Source: Leptospira vanthielii serovar Holland str. Waz Holland = ATCC 700522 (GTDB taxonomy: Bacteria; Spirochaetota; Leptospiria; Leptospirales; Leptospiraceae). From it: 64,000 nt of DNA. Shown one piece after another: positions 62,988 through 64,000 of the stretch. Every line of letters starts with the position of its first letter. Position 1 is the stretch's first letter. The notes beneath the pieces are model-generated. The model worked only from the letters and a program-made list of their open reading frames with translations, did not search any database and was not told where the DNA came from. The DNA is taken from the NCBI RefSeq assembly GCF_000332455.1, contig NZ_AOGY02000006.1, positions 1 through 64,000 on the forward strand, read 5' to 3'. A program made the translations under genes and the position numbers.

Positions 62988-63809
62988 TCATGTATTTTTA
63001 TAAAATAAAGTGGAGAGCAACATTCCTTCATCCTTCCAAAACTGTTTTGGACTTAAGCCAGTAAATTCTTTAAAATCTTTGATAAAATGTGATTGGTCAA
63101 AATAATCACTTTCATAAGCAATTTGAGTTAGATTGTTTGACTTTTGATCTAAGAACAATTGCAGAGCGGTTTGTATACGAATCATTTTTCCAAGTTTCTT
63201 AGGTGAAAGTCCCACAGTTTTTAAAAACTTTCTTTCCAACTTTCTTCTAATATTTTTGTCATTACCAATCATTGTGCTAATTGTGACTGTTCCCCTAGAA
63301 TTCATTAAAGTATCGATTGCAGATTTAACAATTTGATCCACCGTGGATTTTTTATGTAATAAATTTAATAAAAATTCATCCATAATTTGGATTCGGTCCT
63401 CTGTATCAGTTGCCTTTATAATTTTTTCTTCTAAGGCCGATGCCAAATCATTCCCAAAAATATTCTGAATCGGCGTTTCTTTATTTGTTAAACTTTCAAT
63501 GGATACATTGACAAACGGGATCAACCCATAAGGATAAAATCGAACTGCAAAAGTTTTTACAAAACCTATTGGTTCTATAAAAAACGGTTCGGTAATTTGC
63601 CCGATCAGACATGACCTAGGTTGTAAGATATAATCATTTTCACTTGTGTATCGTTTGATCTCATCCTCCAGAATGAATGCCATTTCCATACAACCATCGG
63701 GAACGATGCGCTGCCTCGGATAAAACGATGCTTTCGGTATTTCCAAAGTCCAATAACATTTTATTAGAGAACTCAAATCGGGATGTGGTGAAAAGGTTTG
63801 GTAGTCCAT
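62988..63809 (-). CDS. AraC-family transcriptional regulator
   Basis: The 273-residue protein has an N-terminal cupin-like sensor (1-155, with CYWTLEIPKAS and RIVPDGCMEMAFIL, the form seen in DUF6597-type regulators) and a C-terminal AraC DNA-binding domain: IGNDKNIRRKLERKFLKTVG near 180, then the second helix-turn-helix IAYESDYFDQSHFIKDFKEF and TGLSPKQFW near 250. It is upstream of the VOC lipoprotein gene on the same strand and may control it. Confidence 0.88.
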   Translation of the reverse strand: MDYQTFSPHPDLSSLIKCYWTLEIPKASFYPRQRIVPDGCMEMAFILEDEIKRYTSENDYILQPRSCLIGQITEPFFIEPIGFVKTFAVRFYPYGLIPFVNVSIESLTNKETPIQNIFGNDLASALEEKIIKATDTEDRIQIMDEFLLNLLHKKSTVDQIVKSAIDTLMNSRGTVTISTMIGNDKNIRRKLERKFLKTVGLSPKKLGKMIRIQTALQLFLDQKSNNLTQIAYESDYFDQSHFIKDFKEFTGLSPKQFWKDEGMLLSTLFYKNT

Positions 63810-63922
63810 AGTGGTTTAGTCAAAGCGAAAACTTAGTTTCTTCGTTCCTTTTAGGAGCCGCTCCAATACTTTTAGAATCTTTCGCAATCAATCAAGACTT
63901 TATTAGTTTAGGGATTTGTGAA

Positions 63923-63995
63923 TTTTTTTTGGCCGCCTCTCCAACGTTCGATGAATTGAAAATCCACTCAACCGAACAACTGCATTATACGCTCC
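63923..63995 (+). repeat. Dispersed intergenic repeat, copy 2
   Basis: Eight Ts, GGCCGCCTCTCCAACGTTCG, ATGAA and a closing TATACGCTCC match copy 1 at 60765-60840 in order and spacing. It lies beyond the AraC gene at the window edge, so what follows TACGCTCC cannot be compared fully. Confidence 0.55.
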
Positions 63996-64000
63996 GAACT

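Overview
The window looks like a chromosomal segment of a Leptospira, most likely from a saprophytic (biflexa/meyeri-type) lineage. This rests on the low-to-moderate GC content, the many lipoproteins with loose spirochaete-style lipoboxes (FSFSC, LVGC, TVCKK, LLCNC), a DUF1574 protein, a FecR-domain lipoprotein resembling LipL45, PAS-rich kinases, a 7TMR-DISM/SpoIIE protein and a flagellar fliS. The species is inferred from gene content only; no rRNA is present.

Layout. 1-1.3 kb: a decayed IS481-type insertion sequence abutting a lipoprotein gene that has lost its signal-peptide start. 2.8-7 kb: a FadL-like outer-membrane protein and a multi-PAS histidine kinase. 7-11 kb (minus): an apparent operon of two patatin-like phospholipases around an NlpC/P60 hydrolase. 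11-17.4 kb: ruvA, a lipoprotein, a membrane-anchored TPR protein ending in an Mrr-like fold, a small ABC exporter, a ROK kinase, a HIT protein and an LPG-synthase-like membrane protein. 17.4-25.5 kb: a VOC protein, a YkvA-like protein, an orphan RND pump behind a TetR-type operator, a hybrid histidine kinase and a haem-motif lipoprotein. 25.7-30.3 kb: argC, a nucleoside-phosphorylase-like gene, a GST, dgt, DedA and a lipoprotein. 30.5-34.4 kb: a TatT-DctP-DctQ-DctM TRAP transporter operon.

34.5-36 kb (minus): fliS followed by an unknown coiled-coil gene and a J-domain gene. 36-40.3 kb: purN-purH, two envelope genes and transaldolase. 40.3-45.3 kb: an HPP protein, DUF1574, a pseudouridine synthase, lipA and the FecR lipoprotein. 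45.5-49.6 kb: an unusual radical SAM protein, a SpoIIE-type phosphatase receptor and two small genes. 49.6-52.3 kb: a divergent aminotransferase/MocR-regulator pair with operator-like repeats. 52.4-58.7 kb: tRNA-Phe, an alpha/beta hydrolase, coaE, a SPOR protein, a VanW protein and membrane and SH3 proteins. 58.8-64 kb: an FG-GAP lipoprotein, a lipoprotein/membrane pair, and a VOC lipoprotein downstream of an AraC regulator. Two copies of a dispersed repeat lie in this last part.

Most of the window is ordinary core chromosome with housekeeping genes, envelope proteins and signalling. The most distinctive points are the TPR-Mrr membrane protein, the phospholipase/NlpC operon, the haem-lipoprotein/hybrid-kinase pair, the fliS-linked J-domain operon, the CX8CX2C radical SAM protein, the MocR divergon, the repeat family near the right edge, and several genes whose start codons sit directly behind a -10 box (leaderless-type).
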